From positions 124,001 through 188,000 of the forward strand of contig JALLLS010000015.1 in assembly GCA_025094145.1 (NCBI GenBank): 64,000 nucleotides of DNA, written 5' to 3'. This stretch comes from Spinellus fusiger (lineage: Eukaryota > Mucoromycota > Mucoromycetes > Mucorales > Phycomycetaceae). A program made the position numbers and the translations under genes. Under the pieces are notes generated by a model. The model was not told the DNA's origin. It saw nothing but the letters and a program-made list of their open reading frames with translations, and did no database searches. Shown here piece after piece: positions 60,528 through 64,000 of this stretch; the stretch's first letter is position 1; every line of letters starts with the position of its first letter.

Positions 60528-61416
60528 GTTGAAGTGTTCATAGAGCAATTTATTGTTTCCATCACTCTTCTCACAGTGCATCAATAAAATATACATATAA
60601 AAAAGAAGGAGAAAATACTACACTATAGAATTTGATAAGAGAATAAGCATAGAGAAGTGTGTGTATGTGTGTGTGTTGATTTCCAAGCTGTTCCGTGCCT
60701 TGCCCTTGAAGACCAGAGAACCGGTGATATATAAAAGAGACAGTGTGTACACTGGCAGTGGTTTGAATACCATAGGACACACCAGGACTCAAATAGATAT
60801 TGTTTTCTAAGCAAGCCCACCCTTTATGTAGAGATATTTATGGAGATATTTATGTAGGGTGCCTATAGTGGCTGAAGAAGAAGATTCTGACTGTGTAAGC
60901 ACAGATGAGTTTAGATGGTTAAATATCATGGTGCAACACAACCAGAAGCCACTTGAGAATGAACAAGTAGGATTGACCTTGTTGCATCGTACATCAATGT
61001 TCTCCTAAAAGAGACAGCTATAGATTGAAGGGTGCGTCCGTTCATTCATAGGGTTTATAGAGTCAATAGAGCAATTAAAGTCTACAGAGTCAATAAGGTT
61101 TCTATAGCGTAATTAAAATCTTCAAGTAATAGAGTCAATAAGATCAAACAAATGGCACAGCTTTAATTCTTCTTCCAATAAGAGGCACAAGAATACTTCT
61201 TAGAAGGGATTGATAACTAGGCTGACAATAAGATATCTATGGGTCTCGTGTACCCTGGCTGACTATAGATTGTGCTTCTTTCTGGTACTCTGACTTCTAC
61301 AGAACCACACAAGTTAAAAAGAAAGGTCTTTGGTTTATTTATATTACAGGGACTGATTATTTCTCTGTTTTTGTTTTATATTAACTCCAATCCATGATAG
61401 TTTCCTTATAGCCCGT
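60528..61416. other. Intergenic stretch upstream of the fungal regulator
   Basis: About 890 bp. It has a GT-rich run at 60655-60677 and repeated AGAGTCAATA units at about 61058-61145. A possible 3' splice site (CCTTATAG) lies just before the ATG at 61417, so an upstream non-coding or small coding exon cannot be excluded. Confidence 0.5.
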
Positions 61417-63264
61417 ATGTATTTCCCCGACTCAAATGCCAAGCACTCCCACATACCTACACCTCAGGCCTCACCTATCCATGGGCCTTATCTACCCTCA
61501 ACCACTGACATGGACACTGACATGGACGATCTACAATTGTATTGCCCTGATTATACTGTTAGTGTTGAATTACGCTCCTTCACTGATCTCAAGACACTCG
61601 TACACTTTCCACAACCTAATACTTTGTACAAACATGGCGACAATCCTACACCAGAAGAGTCTCCTGTCTCTACCTATGGAAAGAAGCGTAGACTCGATAA
61701 AAAACATTTAAAACAACTCCAGTTTAGCTACACAGCCATGGACAGACCCACTGGGAAGATTTCTAATGTAAATATTCCTGCCTCTATTCGAAACACTATC
61801 GAGAACTCCCACATGCTTGACATACTTATGAACCGCGCAGTGTCACACTGGTGCTGCATTGGATTTAAGGTGGCTCCGTTACAGATAGAGGCTATCCGAG
61901 ATTGGCACACCACACCCCTTCCTATTGTCTACTGTGTCGCAGCTATTAGTCTTGTCACATTTATCGATCGTAGAGATGAAAGTCACTTTGCAGGATTAAA
62001 TCCTTCCCAGAAAAAGAACTCCTCTTTATATGCCAAAGCAGCAGCCATGGTTTTCTATGAGAAGGCAAGACTACACATGGAGGATATTATGTTTGAAGAC
62101 CGACTAAAGCCTGATATTTTACAGTGCTATTTTTGCCTTAGTTATGTATCTAACCTTCTAAGACTGGCTGACCAGCAGCGTGCATGGGCTCATATGGCCT
62201 CCCTGGCACTGATTCAAAGTGCGAGTGATATCAAAGGTGGGAAAAAGGTAGATGAATCAACAATGCTTTGTTGGTACCGCTGGTATTACATTGATGTCTG
62301 GATGAGCTTAACACGCAATACAAAGTGTCTACTCCCTGATGATCTCCCTCTGCCTTTTCTGGAGGGGTACGGGGATCTACTCCACACACCAAATCAACAA
62401 GATATTGCTTTACAAAATAGGCATACAGAAAAGGCATTTGACTGCCTAAGTCTCTACCAGCTAGGTGGCATGGCAAAATACATGCGCCGCTTTGTTCATG
62501 CCTTAAGGTCAGGAGATTTGTTTGACATTTCGCTTCATGGGGCAGAAGTTCATCTCTCTCCCTCGCCACTCTACCACGGACTCAATAACGAAGTCCAGGG
62601 GTGGTACGAGCATCAGCCCCATGCTTCCCAAGTGAGGCCTAGTTTCAAAGTGGCACAAAACTCACCCAGTGCCATCTTCTGTCCTCGTATTGATATCCAC
62701 ACCCACCTGTGCTACCACTCGATGCGTCTTGTCATTCTCTATCAGTTTTTTCAGCCAGAGAAACAGATCTCCCTACATGTCTTGATAGATTGTCTAGAGA
62801 CAAACTTAACGATTCTACAGGCCCTTCAACATTTACGCGAAATTGGCTGCGATCAGAGCACCTACCATATTATGTTTTTTGCTGTCCATAACGCAGCCAA
62901 ACACATCTACCAATACACTCAGACAAATCCTTCCATGTCCTTTTTGTTGCCTTTTGCAAAAGAACAGTTACATATGAACCTTAGTATTATTTGCGGCACA
63001 TTTGCATATGAAAATGATATATTCATGCTACAGAATTATGTGGAAATATTCGAACAGGATTTAAATATGGGGATCCCAATCAGTCACAAAATAGACAAAA
63101 CGCGTGCTTTTCCACAAAAGATGGTGTTTCGACTCGAGTCTCAGATGAATTACTTGAGCCGCCGGTCTAAACAACATACTCCTCTACCTACTTATGTCTC
63201 TAGTAAGCAGGCAAAGGGAACCATGGGTCGATGGAAAGAGCGTATCAAAGTGCCTCCAACCTAG
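61417..63264 (+). CDS. Fungal-specific transcription factor-domain protein without visible DNA-binding domain
   Basis: A single exon encodes 615 residues. The first 120 are Pro/Ser/Asp-rich and include a basic KKRRLDKKHLKQLQFSY patch. From about 130 on, the helical pattern matches the middle homology region of zinc-cluster factors: HWCCIGFKVAP, AAAMVFYEKARLHMED, QCYFCLSYVSNLLRLADQQRAW and WYRWYYIDVWMSL. It is rich in Tyr, His and Trp in its second half. No Zn(II)2Cys6 cluster is found in the protein or in the 90 bp upstream. It could be a regulator that lost or never had the cluster, or one whose cluster is on an unseen upstream exon. It stops 468 bp before the final TIR copy. Confidence 0.8.
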   Translation: MYFPDSNAKHSHIPTPQASPIHGPYLPSTTDMDTDMDDLQLYCPDYTVSVELRSFTDLKTLVHFPQPNTLYKHGDNPTPEESPVSTYGKKRRLDKKHLKQLQFSYTAMDRPTGKISNVNIPASIRNTIENSHMLDILMNRAVSHWCCIGFKVAPLQIEAIRDWHTTPLPIVYCVAAISLVTFIDRRDESHFAGLNPSQKKNSSLYAKAAAMVFYEKARLHMEDIMFEDRLKPDILQCYFCLSYVSNLLRLADQQRAWAHMASLALIQSASDIKGGKKVDESTMLCWYRWYYIDVWMSLTRNTKCLLPDDLPLPFLEGYGDLLHTPNQQDIALQNRHTEKAFDCLSLYQLGGMAKYMRRFVHALRSGDLFDISLHGAEVHLSPSPLYHGLNNEVQGWYEHQPHASQVRPSFKVAQNSPSAIFCPRIDIHTHLCYHSMRLVILYQFFQPEKQISLHVLIDCLETNLTILQALQHLREIGCDQSTYHIMFFAVHNAAKHIYQYTQTNPSMSFLLPFAKEQLHMNLSIICGTFAYENDIFMLQNYVEIFEQDLNMGIPISHKIDKTRAFPQKMVFRLESQMNYLSRRSKQHTPLPTYVSSKQAKGTMGRWKERIKVPPT

Positions 63265-63732
63265 TAGAAAGAGATTCAGCTTTATCTTATAATGTTATAA
63301 ACAAACTATCTCATAGAAATAGAAATAGATCACTTGGCCGTGTGTCTGTGTGTATCCACAAGAAGGATGATGTGTTGTAATACTATATTATAATGACATT
63401 AGTATAAATAAAATAAAGTTGTCTTTACAACGGTAAAAGAATATCATGCATAATGCATAATTCTCTTTAAAAGAAATCATTTTTTTAAAATAAAAATAAA
63501 ATAAAAAAAGTACAAGTGAATTGTGTGTGTGTGTGTGTACAATTTATGTTCATTTTAACTTCTTTTTTCTCATTCACTTGATAAGATGTGTTGTTTCTAA
63601 TCAATTGAGAGAGTTGAGCAGTAATGATATAATCTTCTCTTTGTGTTTGTGTCATTGATCTACTTCAATGATATATTACCTTTTTATATTATTTTCTCTC
63701 ACAATGTTACTTTCCAAAGTCCATTGATGTTC
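63265..63732. other. 3' flank of the regulator gene
   Basis: 468 bp, AT-rich, with a (GT)n run at about 63521-63538. No gene is visible. Confidence 0.5.
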
Positions 63733-64000
63733 TACACACCAGGAGATTATTCTGGCCTTTAAGCGATGATATCTCCTTTTATGTCACAATTAGAAATGAC
63801 CTTTTACGGAACTGTGTTTGAAATCAAAGGGTTTGTAGGTATCTATATTATTATTTCCTTTTATGGATACTTCACTATCAAATTATATTATCAATAGAAT
63901 ATAGTGTTTACGAATAAAATTGTTTATTGTAATAGTATAGATAATACTATAGTATGATTATAGCTACTGCCCAAGCGCATTCCCTCATAGCAATAGAATC
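63733..64000 (+). mobile_element. TACACACC-family element, 5' end (runs off the window)
   Basis: TACACACCAGGAGATTATTC with TGGCCTTTAAGCGATG marks the 5' end. The following 250 bp match the 5' sub-terminal region at 51637-51370 and 27893-27640 (ATGGATACTTC, ATCAAATTATATTATCA, ATAGCTACTG, ATAGCAATAGAATC). The rest lies outside the window. Confidence 0.85.

Overview
The window looks like nuclear DNA of an early-diverging fungus, most likely Mucoromycota (Mucorales-like). It is AT-rich. The housekeeping genes carry many short GT-AG introns (39 to about 130 bp) and several GC-AG introns. A fungal C6-factor-type regulator, an NHP6 protein, a four-RRM Nrd1/Mrn1-type protein and an MKK1/2-type MAPKK are present. 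The repeats (DD34E Tc1/mariner elements, LINE 3' ends, a MULE relic, a Fanzor/TnpB-like relic) also fit. Gene models were built by hand from reading frames and splice sites; wherever stated, the spliced exon lengths sum to a whole number of codons.

Layout. 1-4747: a long near-perfect inverted repeat (arms of at least 790 bp) around a decayed orphan gene and a gag-like relic; its right end lies 10 bp from the stop codon of a divergent actin gene (4758-6034, minus). 6200-8152: a MITE-like hairpin and a diverged large inverted repeat. 8167-18942: a dense gene block with a Myb + C2H2 regulator and a bHLH factor (minus), an Nrd1-like RNA-binding protein (minus), then eIF1, a Rab5-type GTPase and fructose-1,6-bisphosphatase (plus). 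19550-20830: MULE transposase relic. 21552-24728: MCM-binding protein (minus) with an acidic tail. 24778-27893: a TIR element with a complete mariner element nested inside. 28264-34310: an unknown coiled-coil protein, a MEA1-like protein and an NHP6-like HMG protein (plus), converging on methylenetetrahydrofolate reductase (minus). 34311-46929: mostly mobile DNA. It holds three Tc1/mariner copies at different stages of decay, two LINE 3' halves facing away from each other around a Tc1 element, a truncated unknown gene, and a TIR element with a Fanzor-like gene fragment. 47296-48865: CaMK-type kinase. 49915-51637: the inverted twin of the Fanzor-bearing element. 51913-63264: OST4 microprotein, MINDY deubiquitinase, G-alpha subunit (plus), MKK1/2-type MAPKK (minus), ribosomal protein eL37 and a fungal regulator (plus). 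The window ends inside another copy of the TIR family.

Themes. (1) Ends of one repeat family starting TACACACC recur at about ten sites and bound different contents, including a relative of Fanzor RNA-guided nucleases. (2) Three large palindromic arrangements of mobile DNA are present. (3) GC-AG introns with the donor GCAAGT recur in three neighbouring host genes. The signalling genes (G-alpha, CaMK, MAPKK, Rab5) are probably unrelated neighbours; nothing in the sequence shows they act as one unit.
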